NCBI GenBank assembly: GCA_025464995.1 | Contig: JAODMO010000050.1 | Location: 1 to 64,000 of the forward strand | Direction: 5' to 3' | DNA length: 64,000 nucleotides | Source of the DNA: Microbacteriaceae bacterium | GTDB lineage: Bacteria; Actinomycetota; Actinomycetes; Actinomycetales; Microbacteriaceae | In this document: positions 47,709 to 56,852 of the stretch, in pieces | Numbering within the stretch: the stretch's first letter is position 1 | How the letters are laid out: each line of letters starts with the position of its first letter | Notes under the pieces: model-generated | Seen by the model: only the letters and a program-made list of their open reading frames with translations | Databases searched by the model: none | What the model was told of the DNA's origin: nothing | Program-made: the position numbers and the translations under genes

Positions 47709-49934
47709 ATGACCCTGCGAATCTCACGCACCGCCGACGGTGGTCTCTCGATCATGGATGAGGTCGGCGCTCTCGTCGCTCGCCTGCCCTCCCCGGGCGC
47801 GATCGAGACCCTTGGCGGAGCCCGCGCGCTTCTCGAGTATGAGGCTGTGACGGCCGTCGAGGGCGGGGCGACGGCCGTCGCTACCGCGTGCTTCGGCGGG
47901 ATCGTCGTGCGCGTGAGTGACGAGTGGACCTCCGACGATGGTGCGCTCGTGCTGTCCCGCAGCTGGGTCGCAGAAGGGTCGCCCGAGCACGGCGAGGCTC
48001 TCCGCCTCGAGCTGTCGCTCGAGTTGCCGGCGGGGGAGGCGCGGTTCGTCGCCCCGGGAATGATGTACTCCCCGGGCCAGTGGGCCGCCGGCGGACTCTT
48101 CTCCTTCGCCGATCACCGACTCGCCTATCCCATCGTCGGTCGCCACGACGCCTCGGCTCAGCGCGTCGTCTCGCTCGCCCGAATAGACGTGGCGCTCTTC
48201 GACGCCGCGCCAGACCGCGCGGTGGGCGACCAACGCTTCGCGCAGGCGACCGATGTCGGCTCTGTCGGCTTCTCGACCACGGCCGCCGCTGGGGCCCCGA
48301 CGAGTGCACCGGCCTCCGACTCGTTGACGGCCTCGTGGCCGTACCGCGAGGCGGATCACAGCTCGATGCTCGACGGCACTGGCTCGCCCGCCACCGCGTT
48401 CTTCCCTCTCTCCCGCGGCGCAAAAGGCACGATCCGCTATCGCATCACGGCCTCGCCTGCGCCCGACTACGACGCCGCAGTGCGCACCGTGGTCGATATC
48501 GCCTTCCTTCTGGGGCACCCCACACCCTCAACGTTGCCTGTCACATACGAGGAGTCCGTCGGCCTGCGTCTCGACTCCGCAGCGCAGACGTTCTTCAGCG
48601 ACGAGGGCGGGTTCGCCGGGTTCCGCCTCAACTTCGACCCCGAGGTCGGCTACGGCGCGCAGGCCAAGGCCTTCGGGGCTTCCTTCGCCGACCACGCCAT
48701 GGGCGGGTCACACGACGTGCTCGAATACGGGTTCACCGGCCGCCAGCTGAACCTCGCCTTCCTGCTCGCCGAGCGTGACCCGGACACGTGGGCACGCCGC
48801 GGGGCCGCTGTCGTCGACAGTTTCGTGCGCGAACTGGCGACGCCATCCGGGTTCGTACACACGCTCTGGGACGCTGGCGAGTCACGACCGCTCTTCGCCG
48901 TGGGCGACCCGGCCGGCCCGGTCATGCACTATCTCGGGGTCTCCGACATCGCAGGCACCTACACGCGGATGATGGCGGAGGCGGGCGGTGACCTGCTGCT
49001 CAACATCAACCTGCACCGTTCACTGGGGACGGATGTCGCGGGGTGGCACGACGTGGCGCTCGGTCTCGGCCGGTTCTTCCTGCGAACTCAAAACGACGAC
49101 GGCTCGTGGTTCCGCGCCTACGCACCGGATGAGACCCCCATCGTCGACACCGACTGGTTCGGTTACCGCGACTATTCCGCCAAGAGCGCCACGGGTACTG
49201 TCGTTCCATTCCTCACCGACCTCGCCACAGCGACCGGTGACGCGGAGTTCATCGACGCCGCCGAACGCGCCGTGCGCTTCGAGCTCGCCCACCATGTCGG
49301 CACGTCCGAATACCGGGGCGGCACCCTCGACAACCCCAACCTGGTCGACAAGGAGGCGGCCTTCGTCGCGATGAAGGCACTGCTCGCGGTCGCGGACCTT
49401 CTTCCCGACTCCGAGGCGCGTTCCGCCTACGTCGATGGCGCTCGCCGAGCCGCAGACAACGCGATCAGCTGGCACTCGCTGTGGGCGGTGCCGAACATCA
49501 CGGGCACGCCTCTCGCCGATGCCGACGTCCGGAGCGTCGGCTGGGGCGGCATCAACAGCGTGTGGGGTGTCGGCGTGACCGACATCTACTCCCTCTTCTT
49601 CGCTCGAGACCTCGTGCGGCTTTCGGAGGTCCTGGATGATCCGCGCTACGCCGATGTGGCAGAACTCGTCGCCGCTTCGTCTCTGCAACTCCTCGCCAGC
49701 CCCGGAAGCCGACACGGGTTCGCTGACACCGGCATGCAGCCCGAGGGCATTGCCTTCTGCCCGCAAGGCGCCGACGACGGGCTGATCAGCAAGGGCGACA
49801 CCTGGGGCGGTTTGGGGTGGCCCTACACCGCAGGCACCTTCGGCCTGCGGGAATACCTCCGCGCCGCTTCGCCCCTCGACCACGACCGAACGTACCCGCA
49901 TCCACACGTCCCCTCCCCACTGCACATCCAATGA
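47709..49934 (+). CDS. Unclassified probable six-hairpin glycosidase (island enzyme)
   Basis: 741 residues from the ATG at 47709 (AAAGGAG 10 nt upstream). No signal peptide, so intracellular. The N-terminal about 260 residues are beta-rich, and the C-terminal about 450 residues have the helical repeat pattern of an (alpha/alpha)6 barrel with many Trp/Asp/Glu-rich turns: NLAFLLAERDPDTWARRG, FLRTQNDDGSWFRAY, DTDWFGYRDYSAKS, VGWGGINSVWGVGVTDIYSL, KGDTWGGLGWPYTAGTFGLREYL. I cannot place it in a known GH family. Position as first gene of a sugar-uptake operon with GH127 suggests it trims or debranches an imported arabinose-containing oligosaccharide. Confidence 0.65.
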   Translation: MTLRISRTADGGLSIMDEVGALVARLPSPGAIETLGGARALLEYEAVTAVEGGATAVATACFGGIVVRVSDEWTSDDGALVLSRSWVAEGSPEHGEALRLELSLELPAGEARFVAPGMMYSPGQWAAGGLFSFADHRLAYPIVGRHDASAQRVVSLARIDVALFDAAPDRAVGDQRFAQATDVGSVGFSTTAAAGAPTSAPASDSLTASWPYREADHSSMLDGTGSPATAFFPLSRGAKGTIRYRITASPAPDYDAAVRTVVDIAFLLGHPTPSTLPVTYEESVGLRLDSAAQTFFSDEGGFAGFRLNFDPEVGYGAQAKAFGASFADHAMGGSHDVLEYGFTGRQLNLAFLLAERDPDTWARRGAAVVDSFVRELATPSGFVHTLWDAGESRPLFAVGDPAGPVMHYLGVSDIAGTYTRMMAEAGGDLLLNINLHRSLGTDVAGWHDVALGLGRFFLRTQNDDGSWFRAYAPDETPIVDTDWFGYRDYSAKSATGTVVPFLTDLATATGDAEFIDAAERAVRFELAHHVGTSEYRGGTLDNPNLVDKEAAFVAMKALLAVADLLPDSEARSAYVDGARRAADNAISWHSLWAVPNITGTPLADADVRSVGWGGINSVWGVGVTDIYSLFFARDLVRLSEVLDDPRYADVAELVAASSLQLLASPGSRHGFADTGMQPEGIAFCPQGADDGLISKGDTWGGLGWPYTAGTFGLREYLRAASPLDHDRTYPHPHVPSPLHIQ

Positions 49935-49945
49935 AGGAAGTCACC

Positions 49946-51238
49946 ATGAAACGCAGAATAATCGCCGCTCTCGGAGCGAGTGCCGTTGCAGCGCTCGTCC
50001 TCTCCGGCTGCGGAAGCGCCACCCCGCAAGGCAATCAGGCGAGCGGAACCACGATCGAGATCCAGTCGAACTTCACTTCCGACGTGTCGCGCGGAAAGGT
50101 TCTCGACAAGCTCATCGCCGAGTTCAACAAGACGAACGACGGCAAGTACACGGTCGTCTCGAAGGCGCAGCCCGACTGGCCGACCCTGCAGCAGCAGATC
50201 CGATCCAGCATCAGCGCGGGCACCACTCCCGACCTGTTCCTCTACAACTTCAACCCCACAGACCTCAGCCGTGAGGAGTCGGGCAAGCTCATGGACTGGT
50301 CGAAATACCTCGACGACGACACCGAGTGGAAGGGCCGTTTCAAAGACGACAACCTCGCCGCCCTCGACATCGGCGGCGAGACGGTCGGCATCCCGGGCGA
50401 CCAGGCTCCGGCGCTCTTCTACTACAACACCGCCCTCTTCGAGGCCGCTGGGATCACCGAATTCCCGGCGACGTGGGACGAGTACCTCGCCGACGCGCAG
50501 AAGCTCAAGGACTCGGGGGTGGCCGCCATCTCGATGATGACCGCCGACGACTCCTGGCACACCATGAACGCCTTCAGCTACTTGGCGACCGCCGAGGGCG
50601 GTGCCGACGTGTACGCGCCCGGCGCCGATCTCGACTCGCCCGCGATCGCGAAGGCTGCCGAGTACACCGAGAAGTTGCTCAAGCTCTCCACACCCGATGC
50701 GGTGGGCGGCAACTACTCGGCGAGCACGAGCAATTTCCTCAATGGGCAGTCGGCGTCGATCATCGACGGTCCCTGGCTCATCAGCTCGATCCAGTCCGGG
50801 GTCAAGAACCCGTGCTCGGTCGCTGTGGCGGCGGCGCCCACCTTCGACAACGACGCCATCGACCCCGGCTACACCGTGACCGACAGCCTCAACGTCTGGG
50901 GTGCGGCGAAGCAGAAGGATGCCGCGAAAGAGAAGGCCGTCGTCGCCTGGATGAAGTTCTTCACATCGAACGACAGCGCGGTGAAGATGGCCGTCGAGGG
51001 CGAGTACCCGATGGCGGTGCAGACGGAGCTGAGTGACGCCGACCGCAAGAAGGCATCGTGCCAGATGGTGCAGGTGATCGACATCGCCAACGCCGCTCCG
51101 ACGAGTGTCGTCCAGGCGGCTCGCGAGATCACCTCGGGTGCCCAGGCCAAGGTGCCCAGCCTGCTCGAGTCGCTCGCGCTCGGGCAGACCAGCCCGAACG
51201 ACTTCGCGAAGCAGCTGCAGGCAGTCAACTCCCAGTAA
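49946..51238 (+). CDS. ABC sugar transporter, solute-binding lipoprotein
   Basis: 430 residues. Signal peptide MKRRIIAALGASAVAALVLSGCG with lipobox LSGC. Family 1 extracellular solute-binding fold: SISAGTTPDLFLYNF, GIPGDQAPALFYYNTALFEAAGI, ATWDEYLADAQKLKDSG, FLNGQSASIIDGPW. The start at 49946 is preferred to an in-frame ATG at 49931, because AAGGA falls 7 nt before it and overlaps the end of the previous gene. It binds the substrate of the operon's importer. Confidence 0.93.
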   Translation: MKRRIIAALGASAVAALVLSGCGSATPQGNQASGTTIEIQSNFTSDVSRGKVLDKLIAEFNKTNDGKYTVVSKAQPDWPTLQQQIRSSISAGTTPDLFLYNFNPTDLSREESGKLMDWSKYLDDDTEWKGRFKDDNLAALDIGGETVGIPGDQAPALFYYNTALFEAAGITEFPATWDEYLADAQKLKDSGVAAISMMTADDSWHTMNAFSYLATAEGGADVYAPGADLDSPAIAKAAEYTEKLLKLSTPDAVGGNYSASTSNFLNGQSASIIDGPWLISSIQSGVKNPCSVAVAAAPTFDNDAIDPGYTVTDSLNVWGAAKQKDAAKEKAVVAWMKFFTSNDSAVKMAVEGEYPMAVQTELSDADRKKASCQMVQVIDIANAAPTSVVQAAREITSGAQAKVPSLLESLALGQTSPNDFAKQLQAVNSQ

Positions 51239-51297
51239 CACCCCGCCGTGGGGCGGCCGGTGAATCATGCGGCCGCCCCACCTCACCTGGAGGATCC

Positions 51298-52269
51298 ATG
51301 TCCCAAGTCACGACGACCGCGGCACCGCCCCCGCCGCGTTCCGGCGCGGACGCCGATCGGCCACCCGTTGCGTCCCGCGCCGTGCGGCGCCGCCGCACTG
51401 CACGTTCGGCGGGCATGGGCGTGAACATCGCCCTCTACCTCTTTCCGGCGTTGGCACTCGTGACGCTGTTTCTCGCGGTGCCCGTCGTCGTGGTTCTCGG
51501 CCTCAGCACAACCGAGTGGTCGGGCGTCGGTACGCCGGTCTTCACCGCGTTCGACAATTTCGCCCAGCTGTTCAACGACCCGGCGTTTCTGAAGTCCCTG
51601 GTGAACACGCTGCTCTGGGTCGTCGTCGGCGTGTTCATCCACACTCCACTGTGTGTCCTGCTCGCGCTGATCGTGTCGCGCCGACCGCGCGGATGGAAGT
51701 TCTTCCGCACGGTGCTGTTCCTCCCCAACATCATCTCCGCCACCTCGCTCGCCCTGCTGTGGTACTTCGTCTTCCACGTCAGCCTCGGCCTCCTCAACGC
51801 GGCGCTCACGCTAGTCGGCCTCGAGAGCTGGACCCGCAACTGGCTGTTCGACCCGAGCACGGCCCTCGGCGTCACAATGACCCCGTGGGTCGTCTACATC
51901 GGCTTCGGCATGGTGCTGTTCCTGACGCAGATCTCGACGATTCCGAAGGAGTACTACGAGGCGGCAGAACTCGACGGCGCATCATCCCTTCGACAAGACC
52001 TCTGGATCACCATCCCCCTCATCAAGCGGGCCATCGCCTTGCAGGTGCTCTTCGTGCTCGGCTACGCGCTGCGCAGCTTCGAGTACCCGTTCGTCATGAC
52101 GAGCGGCGGACCGGCCGACTCGTCGAGCACCCTCTCCCTGTACATCTACCGACAGATGCTGACGGCCAACCAATACGGGCTCGCAATGGCGGCCGGTGTG
52201 GTCACGCTCGTGATCGGCATCGTTCTCACCGCGCTCGTCTTCCTTCTACTCCGGAGAACCGACAAATGA
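51298..52269 (+). CDS. ABC sugar transporter permease 1
   Basis: 323 residues. A Pro/Arg-rich cytoplasmic N-terminus of about 40 residues, then six membrane helices. The EAA loop that contacts the ATPase is EYYEAAELDGASSLRQDLWITIPLI. UgpA/MalF-type. GGAGG precedes the ATG. It overlaps permease 2 as ATGA. Confidence 0.92.
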   Translation: MSQVTTTAAPPPPRSGADADRPPVASRAVRRRRTARSAGMGVNIALYLFPALALVTLFLAVPVVVVLGLSTTEWSGVGTPVFTAFDNFAQLFNDPAFLKSLVNTLLWVVVGVFIHTPLCVLLALIVSRRPRGWKFFRTVLFLPNIISATSLALLWYFVFHVSLGLLNAALTLVGLESWTRNWLFDPSTALGVTMTPWVVYIGFGMVLFLTQISTIPKEYYEAAELDGASSLRQDLWITIPLIKRAIALQVLFVLGYALRSFEYPFVMTSGGPADSSSTLSLYIYRQMLTANQYGLAMAAGVVTLVIGIVLTALVFLLLRRTDK

Positions 52270-53081
52270 ACATCGCAGGCAAGTCATTCCGCTGGGTGGT
52301 GCTCGGTGTCTTCACCCTCATCACGCTGCTGCCGCTGCTCTGGCTGGTGGTCTCCTCGCTCAAGAGCAACGCCGAGGTGTTCGCCGACCCGTTCGGCCTC
52401 CCGCAACAGTGGCTGTTCAGCAACTACTCCGACGCCCTCTCCGCGCATCCGATGTTCCTGTACCTCCGCAACAGCATCGGCGCGGCGCTCATCGCCACGG
52501 TGCTCATCATCGTCGCCTCGCTCATGGCGGCGTACGCGCTCATGCACCGGTTCGCGCTGGGCAAGGTGACCTTCGGGTTCCTGATGTTCGGCATCCTGCT
52601 GCCGGTGAACGCGTTGATGACGCCCATCTTCTTCATCGTCAACATCATGGGGCTCTACAACTCGGTGATGGGGCTGGCGCTCGTCTACGCCGGGCTCTTC
52701 TTTCCGCTCGGCTTCCTGATCATCAAGACCTATATGGATACGACGCCTCTCGAGATCTTCGAGGCGGCACGAATGGATGGTGCGGGTTTCCACTCGATCT
52801 TCCTGCGCATCGCGGCACCGCTGACATCCCCCGGCGCCATCACCGCCGGCATCTTCATCATGATCACGGCGTTCAACGAGCTGCTGTTCGCATCGATCCT
52901 CACCACCGACGAGCAGGCCCAGACCGTCCAGGTCGGGGTGCGGTACTTCCTCACCACCTACTCGGCGAACTACCCGCTCGCGTTTGCCGCCACCGTCATC
53001 GGCATGGCGCCCACCGTCGTCGTCTACATGATCCTCAGCGACCGGATTGTCGCCGCCATGACGGCCGGAAGCCTCAAGTAG
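52266..53081 (+). CDS. ABC sugar transporter permease 2
   Basis: 271 residues, six membrane helices, UgpE/MalG-type with EAA loop LEIFEAARMDGAGFHSIFLRIAAPL. Its start overlaps the permease 1 stop. The operon has no ATP-binding gene, so energy must come from a shared MsiK/UgpC-type ATPase encoded elsewhere, a common actinobacterial arrangement. Confidence 0.93.
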   Translation: MNIAGKSFRWVVLGVFTLITLLPLLWLVVSSLKSNAEVFADPFGLPQQWLFSNYSDALSAHPMFLYLRNSIGAALIATVLIIVASLMAAYALMHRFALGKVTFGFLMFGILLPVNALMTPIFFIVNIMGLYNSVMGLALVYAGLFFPLGFLIIKTYMDTTPLEIFEAARMDGAGFHSIFLRIAAPLTSPGAITAGIFIMITAFNELLFASILTTDEQAQTVQVGVRYFLTTYSANYPLAFAATVIGMAPTVVVYMILSDRIVAAMTAGSLK

Positions 53082-53143
53082 CGGCCGCCGGCCGGCCCGA
53101 CTTTCCCCAGCACCTCGATCCGCTCAATCTTCGGAGAACACTC

Positions 53144-55060
53144 GTGACCATCGTCAGATCTGCTTCCTTCACGGCCGTCGCCCCGAGCGTCGGCACGTTC
53201 GTGCCCGTCAGCGCCGCGGACGTCACCATCACCAGCGGTTTCTGGGCCGACCGCCAGTCGGTGAATGCCTCTGCGACACTCTCGCACTGCCACCACTGGA
53301 TGGAGCGCCTCGGCTGGATCGGCAACTTCGACAAGGTCGCCGGCGGGGGAGCGGTGGAGCATGCCGGCCGCGAATTCTCCGATTCGGAGATCTACAAGCT
53401 GCTCGAGGCTCTCGCGTGGGAGTCCGCGCGCTCCGGCGACGAGTGGCCGGAGAGGACCTTCAGGGAGGTCTCCGCCCGCGTCATCGCCGCGCAGCAGCCG
53501 GATGGCTACCTGAACACCCGCTTCGGTAGCGCGGGTCAGGCCCCGCGATACTCTGATCTCGAGTGGGGGCACGAACTGTACTGCGCCGGCCACCTCATCC
53601 AGGCTGCGGTAGCGCGGGCGCGCACGGCGGGAGTCGACGAGTTCGTCGAGGCTGCGATCCGTCTGGCCGACCACATCTGCCTCACCTTCGGGCCTGACGG
53701 CCTGCAGGGCATCGACGGACATCCCGAGATCGAGCCGGCCCTCGTCGAGCTCTTCCGCGTCACCGGCGACCGGCGCTACCTCGACCAGGCCCGCTTGTTC
53801 GTCGATCGCCGCGGGCACGGAACCCTCGACGGCGGGGAGACGCCCCCCGAGTATTTTCAAGACGACCTGCCGGTGCGCGATGCGGCCGTGCTTCGTGGGC
53901 ACGCGGTACGGGCGCTCTACCTGGCGGCGGGAGCGGCGGATGTCGCGGTCGAGATGGGAGACGACGCCCTCCTCGATGCCGTGCGCACGCAGTGGGAGAA
54001 CACTGTCGCCCGGCGTACCTACCTGACCGGCGGCATGGGCTCACGGCACGAGGGTGAGTCGTTCGGCGACGACTTCGAGCTGCCGTCAGACCGGGCATAC
54101 TCCGAGACCTGCGCCGGGGTCGCCTCTATCATGGTGAGCTGGCGGCTGCTGCTGGCCGACGGAGATCCGCGCTACGCAGACCTCATCGAGCGCACCCTGT
54201 TCAACGTCGTCGCCGCGAGCCCGGATGCCGAGGGCCGGTCGTTCTTCTACGTCAATCCGCTGCAGCGAAACCTTCCCGGTGTCGAAGCGAATCCGGACGA
54301 GCCGAGCCCTCGCGCGGCGTCGAGCCAGCGCGCACCGTGGTTCGATGTCTCCTGCTGCCCCACGAACGTAGCGCGCACCATCGCGAGCCTCAGCGGCTAC
54401 GTGGCGACAACGGACGAAGCCGGCCTGCAGCTGCACCAGTACGTGCCCGCGACCATCAGCACATCTCTGCCCGATGGTCGCCGTGTCGGCGTGTCGGTCG
54501 CGACCGGATATCCGTTCGACGGCCGTGTCACCGTGACGATCGACGACGACTCCGAGTCCCCGTGGACGCTGTCGCTCCGCGTGCCCGCGTGGGCGATCGG
54601 GAACGCGACGGCGACGATCGACGGGCGCTCGCTGCCAGTCGACGGCCCCATCGTCACCGTGACCGGCGCATTCGCTGCGGGCACCCGGATCGAGCTCGAC
54701 CTGCCGGTGACGCCGCGAGTCACGACCCCCGACCCCCGCATCGACTCCCTTCGCGCCTCGGTCGCGTTCGAAGCCGGTCCGCTGGTTCTGTGCGCCGAGT
54801 CGCTCGAGAGCGCCCCCATCCCGATCGAGCGCATCAGCGTGGACGCGGTGAGCCGCCCAACCGCCGCAGGCGGTGACGGGGAGCCGGGAGCCGCCGTTGT
54901 ACGAGTCAGAGTCAACGACTACGACGCGACGTCCTGGCCTTACGGTTCCGTGGACGGCGGCGGCGCGCACAGCGAACGGCAGGTCGAGCTGATCCCGTAC
55001 TACCGTTGGGCAGAACGGGGGCCGTCGCGCATGCGCGTCTGGATCCCCGCCTCGAACTAG
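53144..55060 (+). CDS. GH127 family glycoside hydrolase (beta-L-arabinofuranosidase type)
   Basis: 638 residues from a GTG with GGAG 8 nt upstream; no signal peptide. An (alpha/alpha)6 barrel followed by beta domains. The unusual zinc-dependent active site of this family is complete: Glu305 (acid/base, in GESFGDD), Glu321 and Cys323 (SETCAG) and Cys404-Cys405 (DVSCCPTNVAR), corresponding to Glu322, Glu338, Cys340, Cys417 and Cys418 of HypBA1. It retains the SGFW opening of the family. The enzyme releases L-arabinose from beta-L-arabinofuranosides; related GH146 enzymes act on arabinans. Last gene of the operon. Confidence 0.9.
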   Translation: MTIVRSASFTAVAPSVGTFVPVSAADVTITSGFWADRQSVNASATLSHCHHWMERLGWIGNFDKVAGGGAVEHAGREFSDSEIYKLLEALAWESARSGDEWPERTFREVSARVIAAQQPDGYLNTRFGSAGQAPRYSDLEWGHELYCAGHLIQAAVARARTAGVDEFVEAAIRLADHICLTFGPDGLQGIDGHPEIEPALVELFRVTGDRRYLDQARLFVDRRGHGTLDGGETPPEYFQDDLPVRDAAVLRGHAVRALYLAAGAADVAVEMGDDALLDAVRTQWENTVARRTYLTGGMGSRHEGESFGDDFELPSDRAYSETCAGVASIMVSWRLLLADGDPRYADLIERTLFNVVAASPDAEGRSFFYVNPLQRNLPGVEANPDEPSPRAASSQRAPWFDVSCCPTNVARTIASLSGYVATTDEAGLQLHQYVPATISTSLPDGRRVGVSVATGYPFDGRVTVTIDDDSESPWTLSLRVPAWAIGNATATIDGRSLPVDGPIVTVTGAFAAGTRIELDLPVTPRVTTPDPRIDSLRASVAFEAGPLVLCAESLESAPIPIERISVDAVSRPTAAGGDGEPGAAVVRVRVNDYDATSWPYGSVDGGGAHSERQVELIPYYRWAERGPSRMRVWIPASN

Positions 55061-55082
55061 CGCCGCCCTCGGCGGATCGCCG

Positions 55083-56594
55083 CTACCTGAACGACCGAAG
55101 CTCGCGAAGGGCCGCGGGGTAGTCGGCGAGACAGAGCGTGGCGCCGTGGCGTTCGACCTCGTGCAGCACTCCGTAGTCGAACGCGTGCGCCCCCGCCCCC
55201 GCCGACTCGCGCAGGTGGCGCTGCATCAGAAGGCTGTCGCGGTGCTCGCCGAGGAGATCGTGCACCGCCTCGGCGGCCGACGCCAGCTTGACCGTGCGCT
55301 TGCCGAAGACAGCGGCATCCCCCTGGCTGACGGCCTCGGCCGCGTACCGCAACCGCTTCGCGGCCTTGCGCACCTCGTGAAGCAGCAGGATCTGCCCCTC
55401 GTCTGTGTCGGCGTGCCGCGCGGCCTTCGCCCGCTTGAGCACCCGCCGCAGGTCTTTCTCAAGGGCGGGCGGCACCACGTCCGAGGCCGGATCCATCGCG
55501 TTGCCGGCGAGCGCCGGCCGGGCGACGAAGGCGTCGAGGTCGTCGAGCAGGCCCAGCCACTCCGGACTCGACAGCTGCGCGACCGCGCGGGAATGCGCCG
55601 ACCCGTATTCCTCGGTGAGGGTGCCCCCCAGCCGCTCGGCCACGTCACGCAGCAGTGGCCCGTGGTCGTCGACAAGTGACCGTGCACGATCGCGCATCAC
55701 CTCTGCGTCGCGTGCCTCGCCGAGGGCGCTGCCGATCTCCTGGAGCCTGTCGCGCAGTGGGTCGGTCACTCTCCGGTCGAAGACTGTGGGATAACTCGCA
55801 AACAGGCTGCGCAGGCGACGGATGCGGGTGCGCAACTGGTGCACCGAGTCGGGTTCGTCGTCCCTGACCAGCGGGTCGATGCGCGCGAGGTCGTCGACGA
55901 GCCCGCCGAGCGCCGCGAGCAGCACCGCCGCCGCCGGACTGGTCCGATCGAGTTCGCGCGGCGCGTCATCCGTCCTCCCGTCCAGGGTGGTCCGACCCAG
56001 CGCGGTCGCCAGCTTCGAGGCGCTCGACGACGGCACCGCCCCGGCATCCAGCAGCTTCTCGCCGACGGAGTCGAGCAGGGCCGTGCGCTCCCGCTCGGTG
56101 CCGGGCGCACCGTCGAGCAGCTCGACCTCCCACTCACGCCACAGCCGCAGGATGCCGGTCGTCGCGTCGGTCGCCGACACCGTGTCGTCGGCGATCTCGG
56201 CCAGCGCGGATCCGTCGTCGGTGACGAGGGTGACGAGCGAGCGCCGGGTGTGCAGCCGCGCGATCACGGTGAGCTCCCGGCCGCGGATGCGAGACCGCAC
56301 TCTGTCGAGCAGCCCGGTCGGCGGCGCATCGTCGTCGCTGATCGGCCAGTGCAGTTCGGTGCGTCCCTCGGCGGCGGGCAGCTTGACGTGCCAGCCCTCG
56401 TCTTTGCCGCCACGCCGCCGACGCAGCACGATCCGGTTCTTGGCCAGGTCGCCGCTCTCCGTGTCGAAGTACTCGGCCTCGAGCTGCACCTCCTCCTCGA
56501 GCTGCACGACGGCTATCCCCGTGAGATCGGGCAACACCGCCTTCTCGTCGACGTCGTACTTCCGTTCGATCTCTGTCTGCGTGGTCATCGTCAT
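55083..56594 (-). CDS. CYTH-CHAD domain protein (polyphosphate/triphosphate-related)
   Basis: 503 residues. Residues about 5-205 are a CYTH triphosphate-tunnel domain: QTEIERKYDVD (ExExK), EYFDTESGDLAKNRIVLRRRRGG, WHVKLPA. Residues about 215-503 are a CHAD alpha-helical domain with conserved His and basic residues: SVHQLRTRIRRLRSLFASYP, LLLHEVRKAAKRLRYAAE. CYTH domains hydrolyse triphosphates and CHAD domains bind inorganic polyphosphate, so a role in polyphosphate metabolism is likely. TAGAAC seven bases before the ATG may be a -10. Convergent with the GH127 gene. Confidence 0.9.
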   Translation of the reverse strand: MTMTTQTEIERKYDVDEKAVLPDLTGIAVVQLEEEVQLEAEYFDTESGDLAKNRIVLRRRRGGKDEGWHVKLPAAEGRTELHWPISDDDAPPTGLLDRVRSRIRGRELTVIARLHTRRSLVTLVTDDGSALAEIADDTVSATDATTGILRLWREWEVELLDGAPGTERERTALLDSVGEKLLDAGAVPSSSASKLATALGRTTLDGRTDDAPRELDRTSPAAAVLLAALGGLVDDLARIDPLVRDDEPDSVHQLRTRIRRLRSLFASYPTVFDRRVTDPLRDRLQEIGSALGEARDAEVMRDRARSLVDDHGPLLRDVAERLGGTLTEEYGSAHSRAVAQLSSPEWLGLLDDLDAFVARPALAGNAMDPASDVVPPALEKDLRRVLKRAKAARHADTDEGQILLLHEVRKAAKRLRYAAEAVSQGDAAVFGKRTVKLASAAEAVHDLLGEHRDSLLMQRHLRESAGAGAHAFDYGVLHEVERHGATLCLADYPAALRELRSFR

Positions 56595-56852
56595 GGCATC
56601 CGTTCTACCCCTTCTCGCTGGTACCGTGTGCTTCCTGCGGAAACGCGGGCGCCGTGCGGGCTCCGCAACAACCGTGACGGCCGCACGGCGAGCCGCCGCC
56701 CCCGGGCACGAATGCAGGGCGGACTCGTGTCCGGGGTTCGGAATCGTCGTGGCGGACGGGAAGAGCGGCACCCGCTGACCGGGTTCATCACGCGACACGG
56801 CTGTCGCCCGGGCTATCGTGAGCCGCAGACGCCGCCGACCGATGGAGCCACG

